A stretch of DNA of 64,000 nt, taken from the NCBI GenBank assembly GCA_035712345.1, contig DASTAY010000024.1, positions 1 through 64,000 on the forward strand. Reading direction: 5' to 3'. This document shows positions 8,039 to 16,759 of this stretch, in pieces. A model generated the notes under the pieces. That model was not told the DNA's origin, searched no databases, and saw nothing but the letters and a program-made list of their open reading frames with translations. Position 1 is the first letter of the stretch, and the number at the start of each line of letters is the position of its first letter. The position numbers and the translations under genes were made by a program. This stretch comes from VRUE01 sp035712345 (GTDB lineage Bacteria > Actinomycetota > Thermoleophilia > Solirubrobacterales > 70-9).

Positions 8039-8689
8039 ATGAGAGAGGCCCTCAACAGCAATCCCCTGGTGCAGCTCGGCGTGGTCGGCGTGCTGCTGGT
8101 CGTCGTTGCCGTCTTCCTCATGTCCTCGGGCGGCGGCGAAGAAGAAGAATCGTCGAGCTCGGGGGCGACGGAAGCGACTGTCCAGGTTGCCGGCACGAAC
8201 GTCAGCGGCACCGCCACCGGGGCCACGCCCGGCGAAGCCGTCGAAGGCGCGGTCGAAGCGGCGGGCGGAGCCGGCGCCGAATCGCTCTCCTCGGCCCTCG
8301 CCGCGAGCGGCGTGCCCAGCGCCACCGCCGCGCGGCCGCTCCCGCGCCACATCCTGCGCGCCTGGGAGGACAACAAGACCCTCGTCCTGCTCTTCGTCCG
8401 CGACGGCGGCATCGACGACAAGCTGGTCAAGACCGCGACCCGGGGCCTCGCCGGCTTCCACGACGCGGCGGTGTTCGTCGTCCCGGCCGCCAAGATCGCC
8501 CGCTACGCCGCGATCACCGAGGGCGTCGGCGTCGACCGCGTGCCGGCGCTCGTGGTCGTCACCCCGAAGCACCTGAAGAAGACGATCCCGACCGCCTCGG
8601 TCAGCTACGGCTTCCAGAGCCCGCAGAGCGTCGCCCAAGCCGTGATCGACGCCGGCTACAAGGGCAAGACGCTCGACTACCACCCGTGA
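8039..8689 (+). CDS. Membrane-anchored thioredoxin-like protein upstream of pilB
   Basis: 216 residues from ATG 8039. One transmembrane helix (about residues 9-29, VQLGVVGVLLVVVAVFLM) is followed by an acidic/Ser linker and a C-terminal domain. VLLFVRDGGIDDK aligns with the first thioredoxin-fold strand and helix, and GVDRVPALVVVTP resembles the cis-Pro loop. The CXXC active site is absent, so redox activity is unlikely. It ends 14 bp before pilB, implying co-transcription and a structural or assembly role in the pilus machinery. The fold is inferred. Confidence 0.65.
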   Translation: MREALNSNPLVQLGVVGVLLVVVAVFLMSSGGGEEEESSSSGATEATVQVAGTNVSGTATGATPGEAVEGAVEAAGGAGAESLSSALAASGVPSATAARPLPRHILRAWEDNKTLVLLFVRDGGIDDKLVKTATRGLAGFHDAAVFVVPAAKIARYAAITEGVGVDRVPALVVVTPKHLKKTIPTASVSYGFQSPQSVAQAVIDAGYKGKTLDYHP

Positions 8690-8703
8690 GGGGCTGAGCG
8701 ACG

Positions 8704-10497
8704 GTGGACTCGCGGGAATTTCCCAACCACCTGCGCCCGGTTCCGGACTCCGGCGACTCGACCGCGCCCGCGCTCGACCCCGCGGCCGGCGGCACCCCCG
8801 GCCTGACGCCGCCGCAGCGCCGCGGCCGCTCCAGCGGCTTCGTCACCGACGTCCTCGTCGACCTCGGCTACGTCGGCGACGACGTGGCCCGCCAGGCGAT
8901 CGAGGCCTCGCGCGCCGCCGGCCGCCCGCCGGAGCGGCTGATGGTCGAGCAGGGGACGATCACCGCCGAACAGCTCTCGCGCGCCGTCGCCGAGCGCTAC
9001 GGGCTCGACCACATCGACCTGTCCGCCTACCAGGTGGACATGGCCGCGGCCAACCTGATCTCGGTCAACACGGCCCGCCGCTACAGCGCCCTGCCGGTCG
9101 GCTTCGTCGACAAGGGGACCCTGCTGGTCGCGATGGCCGACCCGACCAACGTGCTCGCCGTCGACGACATCCAGATCGCGACGGCGCTCGACTGCCGCGT
9201 CGCGGTCGCCGCCGAGGAAGACATCGAAGCGCTGATCGGCCGCCTCAACACGCTGCAGAGCGCCGTCAGCGAGGCGGTCAGCGAGGGCGAGGCCTCGGCC
9301 GAGGAGGAGCTGGCCGAAGTCGCCGACATGGAAGTCAGCGCCGAGGACGCGCCGGTGATCAAGCTCGTCTACAGCATCCTCGGCCAGGCGGTGGGGGAGG
9401 GGGCCTCCGACGTGCACTTCGAGCCCGGCGAGGGGGAGATGCGGGTCCGCTTCCGCGTCGACGGCGTGCTGCGCGAGGCGGCGCACGTGCCCAAGCGCAT
9501 GGTCAACGCTGTCGTCTCGCGGGTGAAGATCATGAGCGACCTCAACATCGCCGAGAAGCGGGTGCCGCAGGATGGCCGCGTCAGCGTCACGGTCGAGGAC
9601 CGTCGGGTCGACCTGCGCGTCACCACGCTGCCGACCCAGCGCGGCGAGGGGGCGACGATCCGCATCCTCGACAAGGACAACGCGCAGCGCTCGCTCGACG
9701 ATCTCGGTATGGACGGCGAGGGGCGTGCCCGCTTCGAGAGCGCCTTCCACCAGTCCTACGGCGCGGTGCTGGTGACCGGGCCGACCGGCTCCGGCAAGTC
9801 GACGACGCTCTACGCGGCGCTGCAGGAGATCAACGAAGTCGAGAAGAACATCATCACGATCGAGGATCCGGTCGAGTACCGGCTGGAGGGGATCAACCAG
9901 ATCAACGTCAATCGCCGGGCCGGGCTCGACTTCGCCACCGGCCTGCGCTCGATCCTGCGTGCCGACCCGGACATCGTCATGGTCGGCGAGATCCGCGACG
10001 GCGAGACCGCGCGCATCGCGATCGAGGCCGCGCTGACCGGTCACATGATGCTGACCACGCTGCATACCAACGACGCCCCGGGGGCGATCACCCGCCTGAC
10101 CAAGATGGGGATCGAGGCCTTCCTGATCGCCTCCGCGGTCGACTGCGTCGTCGCCCAGCGGCTGGCCCGCAAGCTGTGCAGCCACTGCAAGCGGCGCACG
10201 ATCGTGCCTCCTCATGTGCTGGCCGAAGCCGACATCCGGGTCGGGGGGGAGGTCGAGGCCTACGAACCGGTCGGCTGCAGCCGCTGCAACCAGAGCGGCT
10301 ACCGCGGCCGCGTCGGGATCTTCTCGGTGATGAGGATGGGCGAGCGGATCAAGGAGATGGCGGTGGAGCACGCCTCCGAGGCCGAACTGGCTGCCACCGC
10401 GCGCGAAGAGGGCATGCTCACCCTGCGCGAGGACGGCCTCGGCAAGGTCCGCGCCGGGCTCACCAGCCTCGAAGAGGTGGTCCGTGTCACCGCCTGA
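8704..10497 (+). CDS. pilB: Type IV pilus extension ATPase PilB
   Basis: 597 residues from GTG 8704. The N-terminal 150 residues resemble the T2SSE/MshEN domain (LVDLGYVGDD, LMVEQGTITAEQLSRAVAERYGL), which binds cyclic-di-GMP in some family members. The C-terminal GspE/PilB ATPase has Walker A GPTGSGKST (about 359), an Asp box (IEDPVEYRL), Walker B (IVMVGEIRDGET) and a His box (TGHMMLTTLHTND). Two CxxC pairs (CSHC, CSRC) form the zinc site typical of extension ATPases. It powers pilin polymerisation with PilC and the PilMNO platform found downstream. Length is normal and all motifs are intact. Confidence 0.95.
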   Translation: MDSREFPNHLRPVPDSGDSTAPALDPAAGGTPGLTPPQRRGRSSGFVTDVLVDLGYVGDDVARQAIEASRAAGRPPERLMVEQGTITAEQLSRAVAERYGLDHIDLSAYQVDMAAANLISVNTARRYSALPVGFVDKGTLLVAMADPTNVLAVDDIQIATALDCRVAVAAEEDIEALIGRLNTLQSAVSEAVSEGEASAEEELAEVADMEVSAEDAPVIKLVYSILGQAVGEGASDVHFEPGEGEMRVRFRVDGVLREAAHVPKRMVNAVVSRVKIMSDLNIAEKRVPQDGRVSVTVEDRRVDLRVTTLPTQRGEGATIRILDKDNAQRSLDDLGMDGEGRARFESAFHQSYGAVLVTGPTGSGKSTTLYAALQEINEVEKNIITIEDPVEYRLEGINQINVNRRAGLDFATGLRSILRADPDIVMVGEIRDGETARIAIEAALTGHMMLTTLHTNDAPGAITRLTKMGIEAFLIASAVDCVVAQRLARKLCSHCKRRTIVPPHVLAEADIRVGGEVEAYEPVGCSRCNQSGYRGRVGIFSVMRMGERIKEMAVEHASEAELAATAREEGMLTLREDGLGKVRAGLTSLEEVVRVTA

Positions 10498-10561
10498 GAG
10501 GGTCGTCCGTTCAAGGCTCGAGCGTCCGCCCCCTTCGTCGCTTGACGTGTCCTCACTGCGC

Positions 10562-10607
10562 CGAATGGTCGATTTACCACCGTATGCGGGGGCAAATCGA
10601 CCATTCG
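10562..10607 (+). repeat. Perfect inverted repeat between pilB and pilT
   Basis: Arms CGAATGGTCGATTT (10562-10575) and its exact complement (10594-10607) enclose an 18-nt loop. There is no T-tract, so a processing or pausing hairpin, or a dispersed repeat, is more likely than an intrinsic terminator. It sits in the only sizeable gap of the pilB-pilT-pilC run. Confidence 0.7.
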
Positions 10608-10666
10608 AGGGCGATCGCGGGCCCTCAGGCTTCAAGAATCCCGCCGGGAGGCCGATCTAAAGCCCC

Positions 10667-11929
10667 ATGGCTGTCGATTTCGCAGATGTCCTGCGCCGCA
10701 TGGTGGAGACGAAGGCCTCCGACGTGCACATCACGCCGGGGGTGCCGCCATGCATGCGCGACAAGGGCAAGATCGTGCCGATGGAGGGCTTCGACGTGCT
10801 CTCCGGCCAGGAGACGCGCGAGATCGTCTACTCGATCCTCAACGACGACCAGCGCAAACGCTTCGAGACCGGCAAACAGCTCGACTTCGCCTATGCGATC
10901 CCGGGCGTCGCCCGCTTCCGCGTCAACTGCTTCTTCCAGCGCGGCGCGATCAGCGCCGCCTTCCGCCTCGTCCCGCAGGACATCCCCTCGCTGGACTCGC
11001 TCAAGGTCCCGCAGGTGCTGCGCGAGCTGGCCGACAAACCGCGTGGCTTCGTCCTCGTCACCGGGCCGACCGGCTCGGGCAAGAGCACGACCCTGGCGGC
11101 GATGATCGACGTGATCAACGAAGAGCGCCAGGACCACATCCTCACGATCGAGGACCCGATCGAGTTCCTGCACCAGCACAAACGCTCGATCGTCAACCAG
11201 CGCGAGGTCGGCTCCGACGCGGCCGACTTCGCCCTCGGGCTGCGCGCCGCCCTGCGCGAGGATCCCGACGTCATCCTGGTCGGCGAGATGCGCGACCTGG
11301 AGACGATCTCCACGGCGCTGACCGCGGCCGAGACCGGCCACCTCGTCTTCGCCACCCTGCACACCCAGTCGACCGCCCAGACCGTCGACCGGATCATCGA
11401 CGTCTTCCCGCCCCAGCAGCAGGGCCAGGTCCGCACGCAGCTCTCGATCGCCCTGCAGGGGATCGTCACCCAGCAGCTGCTGCCGACCGCCGACGGCATG
11501 GGCCGCGTCGTCGCCACCGAGGTGCTGGTGCCGACGCCGGCGATCCGCAACCTGATCCGCGAGGGCAAGACGCACCAGATCTACGCCGCGGTGCAGACCT
11601 CCGGCGCGGTCGGCATGCAGACGATGGACGCCGACCTGGCGCGGCTGGTGCGCGAAGGGACGATCACCCGCACCCTGGCCGAGCAGCGCGCCTCGGTGCC
11701 GGAGGAGCTCAAGCGCTTGCTCGGTGGGGCGCCGGTGCAGCCCGCGGCGATGCAGGGGAACGGGGCCATGGGAGGGGGCGCTTCGGGAGGAGCGCCTGCC
11801 CCATCGCCCGCAGCCGCCCCGCCGTCCGCGGCTTCGCCCGGTGCGCCGCCGCCCTCGCCTCCCACCGCCGCGCCGCCGGCCGCCCCGGCTTTGCCCGGTG
11901 CGCCTCCCCCCACCTACACGGGGAGCTAG
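10667..11929 (+). CDS. pilT: Type IV pilus retraction ATPase PilT
   Basis: 420 residues from ATG 10667. PilT features are Walker A GPTGSGKST (about 135), Asp box (TIEDPIEFLHQHK), Walker B (DVILVGEMRDLET) and His box (HLVFATLHTQST), with the AIRNLIREGKTHQI retraction-ATPase motif near residue 300. It lacks the zinc Cys pairs of PilB, as expected. The last 65 residues are an unusual Ala/Pro tail (runs of PPSAA, PPAAP) not found in typical PilT and probably disordered. It would depolymerise pili and drive twitching. Four bases separate its stop from pilC. Confidence 0.95.
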   Translation: MAVDFADVLRRMVETKASDVHITPGVPPCMRDKGKIVPMEGFDVLSGQETREIVYSILNDDQRKRFETGKQLDFAYAIPGVARFRVNCFFQRGAISAAFRLVPQDIPSLDSLKVPQVLRELADKPRGFVLVTGPTGSGKSTTLAAMIDVINEERQDHILTIEDPIEFLHQHKRSIVNQREVGSDAADFALGLRAALREDPDVILVGEMRDLETISTALTAAETGHLVFATLHTQSTAQTVDRIIDVFPPQQQGQVRTQLSIALQGIVTQQLLPTADGMGRVVATEVLVPTPAIRNLIREGKTHQIYAAVQTSGAVGMQTMDADLARLVREGTITRTLAEQRASVPEELKRLLGGAPVQPAAMQGNGAMGGGASGGAPAPSPAAAPPSAASPGAPPPSPPTAAPPAAPALPGAPPPTYTGS

Positions 11930-11932
11930 CCG

Positions 11933-13177
11933 ATGGCGGGCGCGAGCACCTTTGCCTTCCGCGCGATGGACGTCGCCGGCGCCGCGACGGCCGGCGAGGT
12001 CGAGGCCGCCTCCAAGGCGCAGGTCACCGAGCAGCTGCGCCAGCGCGGCCTGATCGTCCTCGACGTCAGCGAGAAGAAGTCGCCGTTCAAGATCGAGAGC
12101 CTGCTACGGCGGGGCAAGTCGGTCGACATGCGAGAGCTGGCGATCTTCTCGCGGCAGTTCGCCACTCTGGTGGCCTCCGGCATGCCGATGTTGCGCACCC
12201 TGCATACGCTCGAAGAGCAGACCCAGGACGAACGGATCAAGGAGGCGAGCGCCGGCGTGCGCGCCGACATCGAGGCCGGCAGCACGTTGCAGCAGGCGAT
12301 GGAGCGCTATCCGGATGTGTTCGACCGTCTCTACCGGGCAATGGTCCGCTCGGGAGAGGAATCGGGCCAGCTGGAGGACGCGCTGGACCGCGTCGCCTTC
12401 CAGGTGGAGAAAGCCGACGCCCTGCGCCGCCAGGTCAAATCGGCGCTGATGTACCCGGCGCTGATCTTCAGCTTCGCGATCGTCGTCCTGATCGCGATCG
12501 TCGTCTTCGTGATTCCGGTCTTCGCCGGGATCTTCAACGAGCTTGCCGAAGAACATCCGGGCGAAAGCTCAGCCCTGCCGGCGCCGACGCAGCTCTGCGT
12601 CTCCGCCTCCGACGCACTGACCGGCTACTGGTTCGTGATCATCCCGGTGCTCGTCGTCTCCCTCTTCGCCTTCTTCCGCTGGAAGAAGACCGAAAGCGGC
12701 AAGGACGTCTGGGAGCGCTTCATCTTGCGCCTACCGGCCAAAATCGGCGATGTGATCCAGAAGGTGGCCCTGGCCCGCTGGTCACGGACCTTCGCAGGCT
12801 CCGTGTCGGCCGGGGTGCCGATGCTCCAGGCGATAAAGCTGACCGGCGAGACCGCCGGCAACGTTGTGATCGAACAGGCGATGGACGATGTCTATTCGTC
12901 AGTGAAAAAGGGCGGTACGCTGGCCGGGCCGATTGAGCGCAACGACATCTTCCCGCCGATGGTCGGTCACATGGTCGCGGTCGGCGAGGAGACCGGCCAG
13001 CTCGAACAGATGCTGAGCAAGATCGCCGACTTCTACGAGGCCGAGGTCGACGCCAAGGTGAAGGCACTGACGGCTCTCCTGGAGCCCCTGATGATCGTCT
13101 TCGTCGGCGGCATGGTCGGCTTCATCGTGATCTCGATGTACCTGCCGATGTTCAGCATCTACGAAAAGATCCGTTAG
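11933..13177 (+). CDS. pilC: Type IV pilus inner-membrane platform protein PilC
   Basis: 414 residues. It has two T2SSF domains, each ending in a hydrophobic segment, with three or four transmembrane helices (SALMYPALIFSFAIVVLIAI; YWFVIIPVLVVSLFAFF; LEPLMIVFVGGMVGFIVISM). Signature stretches are AIFSRQFATLVASGMPML and ARWSRTFAGSVSAGVPMLQAI, and the C terminus IVISMYLPMFSIYEKI is classic. PilC couples PilB/PilT motion to pilin insertion. Last gene of the first pilus block. Confidence 0.95.
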   Translation: MAGASTFAFRAMDVAGAATAGEVEAASKAQVTEQLRQRGLIVLDVSEKKSPFKIESLLRRGKSVDMRELAIFSRQFATLVASGMPMLRTLHTLEEQTQDERIKEASAGVRADIEAGSTLQQAMERYPDVFDRLYRAMVRSGEESGQLEDALDRVAFQVEKADALRRQVKSALMYPALIFSFAIVVLIAIVVFVIPVFAGIFNELAEEHPGESSALPAPTQLCVSASDALTGYWFVIIPVLVVSLFAFFRWKKTESGKDVWERFILRLPAKIGDVIQKVALARWSRTFAGSVSAGVPMLQAIKLTGETAGNVVIEQAMDDVYSSVKKGGTLAGPIERNDIFPPMVGHMVAVGEETGQLEQMLSKIADFYEAEVDAKVKALTALLEPLMIVFVGGMVGFIVISMYLPMFSIYEKIR

Positions 13178-13198
13178 ACCCGCGTGGGATCCATCTCC

Positions 13199-13271
13199 GC
13201 GACGTAGCGGCGGAAGTATCCAAACATTTTTTCCTAGGACAACAGTCATTTTTTGCAAGGTGCTACGTCGC
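13199..13271 (+). repeat. 10-bp inverted repeat around an AT-rich gap
   Basis: GCGACGTAGC (13199-13208) and its exact complement (13262-13271) flank 53 bases that are much richer in A/T than the surroundings and contain two direct copies of CATTTTTT (13225 and 13247). Possibly the pilC terminator region, an upstream element of the fic promoter, or a small insertion. Confidence 0.5.
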
Positions 13272-13289
13272 CCTGAGTAAGCTTAATTG

Positions 13290-13326
13290 CTAACCTTACA
13301 AAGCTTCGCGAGCTTTGAAAGGTTAG
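13290..13326 (+). promoter_or_regulatory. Palindromic operator before the Fic gene
   Basis: Inverted repeat with outer arms CTAACCTT / AAGGTTAG and inner arms AAAGCT / AGCTTT centred on TCGCG, ending four bases before the Fic start codon. The AAGG of the right arm doubles as the ribosome site, so protein binding or RNA folding here would block translation. Confidence 0.6.
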
Positions 13327-13330
13327 GGCG

Positions 13331-14536
13331 ATGGGGGACAGCGCGGATACGAGGTTCGGACGCCACCTCGACAGGGTCTGGGAGCCCAATCCGGCTGGGC
13401 AGGGACGTCGAGCGCGGCGTGGGGGTCGCTACCGGGCGTTCGTGCCCGACCCGATCGCCGAGCGTGCCTTCCCCATGGGCGTCGAGGCGACGGTCGCGCT
13501 CCACGAGGCGACGAAGGCGTTGGAGCGGTTGCAGCACACGCCGACGCGACTGGCCACGTTGGGCGCTGTGGCGCAGAACCTCCTGCGCTCGGAGAGCGTC
13601 GCTTCGTCGCGGATCGAGGACGTGCTGATCTCCCACAAGCGGCTGGCGCGGGCAGCGCATCTGAGCCCGGCTGCGAGGCGGCGGGACAGCCGCGCGGAGG
13701 CGGTGCTCGGAAACGTCGAGGCGATGCGGCGGGCTGTCGAGCTCGGCGCGGAGTCGTCGATCGGCGTCGCGGAGCTGGTCGAGATTCACCGGCTCCTACT
13801 CGGGTCTACGCCCGACCGCGCGATTGCCGGCGTCGTGCGCGAGCGCCAGAACTGGATCGGCGGCAACCCCTACAACCCTCTCGAGGCCGCCTTCGTGCCG
13901 CCCCCGCCCGAGCTCGTGCCGGAGTTGCTCGAGGACCTCTGCCGCTTCATCGGCCGCAACGACCTGCCGCCAGTCATCCAAGCGGCGATCGCCCATGCCC
14001 AGTTCGAGACCATCCATCCTTTCGCCGACGGCAACGGTCGCGCCGGGCGGGCGCTGATCTATGCCGTGCTGCGCCGCCGCGGCGAGCTGGAGAGGTACAT
14101 CCCGCCGATCAGCCTCCTGCTCGCCGCCGCCCCCGCGATCTACGTGGCGGGCTTGCACTCGTACCGCCGCGGGGATGCAAGCGAGTGGTGCGAGCAGTTC
14201 GCCGCGGCGACCGCGTCAGCCGCTGGAGAAGCCGAAAGGCTGGCGGAGGAGATAGAGAGCCAGGAGAAGGAGTGGCTCGAGCGAGCCGGCAGCCCCCGCC
14301 GCGATTCTGCCGCGCGCCTGTTGATCGCCGCCCTGCCCGAGCAGCCCGTTCTCGACGCCGCGGACGCCCAGCGCCTCACGGGCCGCTCGCACGTCGCCGC
14401 GAACAACGCCTTGGCCCAGCTGGAGGCCGCCGGCATCCTCCGCCGCCTCAACCAGGGCAAGTGGGGCCGCGTCTGGGAGTGCGACGAGCTGCTCGATCTG
14501 GTCGAAGACTTCGAGCGGACGGTCGCGATCCGCTGA
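13331..14536 (+). CDS. Fic-family adenylyltransferase with C-terminal winged helix
   Basis: 401 residues. The Fic core motif HPFADGNGRAGR (from His229) matches HPFx(D/E)GNGRxxR with catalytic His, metal Asp and phosphate-binding Asn/Arg intact, predicting AMP transfer to a protein Ser/Thr/Tyr. The N-terminal SSRIED (about 93-98) corresponds to the inhibitory helix of class II Fic proteins, usually (S/T)xxxE(G/N), with Asp in the final position. The C-terminal 80 residues (LLIAALPEQPVLDAADA, GRSHVAANNALAQLEAAGIL) form a winged helix. With the operator at its start this suggests self-regulation. The target is unknown. Confidence 0.9.
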   Translation: MGDSADTRFGRHLDRVWEPNPAGQGRRARRGGRYRAFVPDPIAERAFPMGVEATVALHEATKALERLQHTPTRLATLGAVAQNLLRSESVASSRIEDVLISHKRLARAAHLSPAARRRDSRAEAVLGNVEAMRRAVELGAESSIGVAELVEIHRLLLGSTPDRAIAGVVRERQNWIGGNPYNPLEAAFVPPPPELVPELLEDLCRFIGRNDLPPVIQAAIAHAQFETIHPFADGNGRAGRALIYAVLRRRGELERYIPPISLLLAAAPAIYVAGLHSYRRGDASEWCEQFAAATASAAGEAERLAEEIESQEKEWLERAGSPRRDSAARLLIAALPEQPVLDAADAQRLTGRSHVAANNALAQLEAAGILRRLNQGKWGRVWECDELLDLVEDFERTVAIR

Positions 14537-14633
14537 GGGCCTACGTCATTCGGCCAGACCCGGCATCGCTGTCCAAGTCATATAAAGAGATGCGGGTCGC
14601 AAGTCGGGTACGGCGGGGTACGGTGAACTGGCG

Positions 14634-15716
14634 ATGGACGGTACGGCCCCGGATCGAGACGAAGTCCGCCAGGCAAGCCTGCGGCTGCCGGATCGTCAGC
14701 GCGCGGCGTTGGAGCTGCGGGAGCGCAAGGGACTCTCATATGCGCAGATCGCGGCGAGCCTCGGGATCAGCGCCGGCTCGGTCGCCCAGCTGATCGAGCG
14801 GGCACGGATCAACCTCTACGACGAGCTGCGCGGCACGGCCCTCGCCTCGATCGCGGCGCCCTCGGCCGAGTGCGAACGGGCACTGCCGCTGATCGCCGCG
14901 CGCGAAGACGGGGAGCTCGAGCCGTCGTCCGCGGAGGCGGCTTGGCTCGACGCCCACCTGTCCGCTTGCGATCGTTGCCGCCTCGCCGCGGAGCAGATGG
15001 GGGAGGCGGTCGCCTTCTACCGTGGCGAGGCGCCGCCATCGGCCCCGTCGGCCGCCGCCCCGGCCAGGCCGACTGCGATCGACGCGTCGACCGCCTCAAA
15101 GGGCCCGGTTGCGCGCTCCCGTGGCCGTCACCCGAGCCGGCGCCGAGCGGCGCTCGCGGGCAGTCTGGTTGCGCTCGCTCTCGGCGGCGTCGCCGTCGCC
15201 CTGATCGGCGGCAATGGCTCCCCGGATGCCGCTCCCCCTGCCGCCGATGCGGCGGCCAGACGGAACGCCGCCGAGGCGATCTCTGCCGCACGGGTGGTGC
15301 GGGTGGCTCACAACGCGAGGACTGTCGCCAAGCATGCGACCAAAGGTGGTGTTGTGACCGCGAGCGTCAAGACGAGCCAAGCCGGCGGGAACGCCGCGGC
15401 AACCCCGCTCTACGCTCCGTCGCCGGAATCCGATGGCGGTTCTCAGAGCGCACCCGTGCCCAGGCCCCACGGCTCCGGCGGCGACACCGCGGTGCAGCCG
15501 GCGAAGCAGAAGTCCACGCCCAAGCCCACCTCGAAGCCCAAGCCTCCTCCCAGCTCCACCCAGACGTCGCAGCCGACTGCTCAGCCGGCCTCCGAACCGC
15601 CGCCGCCCCCACCGCCGGCCGAAGAAACGACTGCCCCCGCCGAAGAACCGACCGCCGAACACGGCCACAAGGGCGAACCCCCGGGCAAGCCAGCCGACCG
15701 ACCACCGCACGAGTAG
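14634..15716 (+). CDS. Sigma-region-4 HTH fused to a membrane zinc anti-sigma-like domain
   Basis: 360 residues. Residues 15-65 match sigma70 region 4 (LPDRQRAALELRE, LSYAQIAASLGISAGSVAQL). A zinc anti-sigma-type motif follows: C80-x27-H108-x3-C112-x2-C115. One transmembrane helix spans about 172-192. The C-terminal 165 residues are extracytoplasmic and Pro/Lys/Thr-rich (TPKPTSKPKPPPSS), suited to the cell wall. No sigma region 2 is present, so it cannot act as a sigma factor by itself. It looks like a membrane-held regulator that could bind a -35 element or compete with ECF sigmas. Confidence 0.75.
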   Translation: MDGTAPDRDEVRQASLRLPDRQRAALELRERKGLSYAQIAASLGISAGSVAQLIERARINLYDELRGTALASIAAPSAECERALPLIAAREDGELEPSSAEAAWLDAHLSACDRCRLAAEQMGEAVAFYRGEAPPSAPSAAAPARPTAIDASTASKGPVARSRGRHPSRRRAALAGSLVALALGGVAVALIGGNGSPDAAPPAADAAARRNAAEAISAARVVRVAHNARTVAKHATKGGVVTASVKTSQAGGNAAATPLYAPSPESDGGSQSAPVPRPHGSGGDTAVQPAKQKSTPKPTSKPKPPPSSTQTSQPTAQPASEPPPPPPPAEETTAPAEEPTAEHGHKGEPPGKPADRPPHE

Positions 15717-15801
15717 TCCCCGCTCAAGCCCCCGCGCGGCCGGTCGATACGGCCGCATGGGCGTGGGGCGAGTCGGAGAAGAGGAGCGGAGCGAAGGGCG
15801 G

Positions 15802-16759
15802 ATGGGTCGTGGCTGGCGCCTGACGCGGGCGGCGTGGGCCCTGATGCGGCGAGGCCCGACGATGATCTACCTGGCCTGCTGGGCACCGGCTGCGCGATCG
15901 TCGGACGGCGGGCCTCTTCTCGCACGATCCCCAGACGCGTTCCACGTCGCGATCGCCTGGCTGATCGCCCTCTATCCGCTGACCTTCGTCGGCGTCTTCT
16001 TCAACGTCGCGCTCGCCGCCGCGGCCGGCGCCCACTTCGAGGGTCGCCGGCTCACGCTGGGAGAAGCGCTTCGCGCCGCCTACGACCGGACGACCGTATC
16101 GCCCTATGGGCGCTGCTCTCGGCGGCCGTCGGACTGCTGCTCAGCGAAATCGCCAATCGCCTGCCCGGCGGCGCGAGGCTGGCGAGCTGGCTGATGGGCG
16201 CGGCATGGGGACTGGCGACGATCTTCGCGATACCGTTGCTGGCGCTGGAGGACGCGGGGCCGATCGAGGCCGTGCGAGGCTCGGCCCACCTGGTCAAGAG
16301 CCGCTGGGGCGAGGGGCTGACCGGGATAGTGGGGATCGGCGCCTGGACGGTAATCGTGACCATCCCGGCCGGAATCCTGATCGCAGTCGGCGTTTCGACG
16401 GTGCGAGCGGGGAAGAGCCCGTGGCGGGGGCCGCCATGATCGCTGTCGGCGCAGCGGCGCTGGTGGCGGCGGTCGCGCTGGCCTCCGCGACCAGGCAGGT
16501 CTTCGCGGTCGCGCTCTTCCGCTACGCCACCGACGCCCCGGTCGGCGGCTTCGCCGAGGCCGATCTCCGGTACCCGTTCTCCCTCGCCAAGAAGACGCGA
16601 CGGACGCGCCTGTGGGCCTGGATCGCCCTCGGCCTGATCGTCCGGGACATCCCTACCTGCGCCTGCTGCCGGGTTGAGGCGGAACGGCAGGCCATGGCCC
16701 TATTGGAGGCGCGGTCGCAGAATGTGCAGCAGCGCGTTGGCCGCAGTGCCCGAGCATGA
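15802..16759 (+). pseudogene. Decayed DUF6159-type membrane protein gene
   Basis: Three overlapping frames each carry one section of a multi-helix membrane protein. Frame one runs from ATG 15802 (MGRGWRLTRAAWALMRRG through TLGEALRAAYDR). The frame changes near 16093 and continues IALWALLSAAVGLLLSEIA through IPAGILIAVGVSTV. It changes again near 16410-16435 to AAMIAVGAAALVAAVALAS and VFAVALFRYATDAPVGGF. The opening GWRLTRAAW and the closing ALFRYAT are typical of DUF6159 proteins. Two shifts make a functional product unlikely unless they are sequencing errors. Confidence 0.65.

Noticed and set aside
8677..10635. Long open frame of 652 codons antisense to pilB
   Set aside because: Composition is the mirror of pilB codons (Asp/His/Arg/Val-rich) with no domain or ribosome site; GC-rich DNA keeps this frame open by chance.
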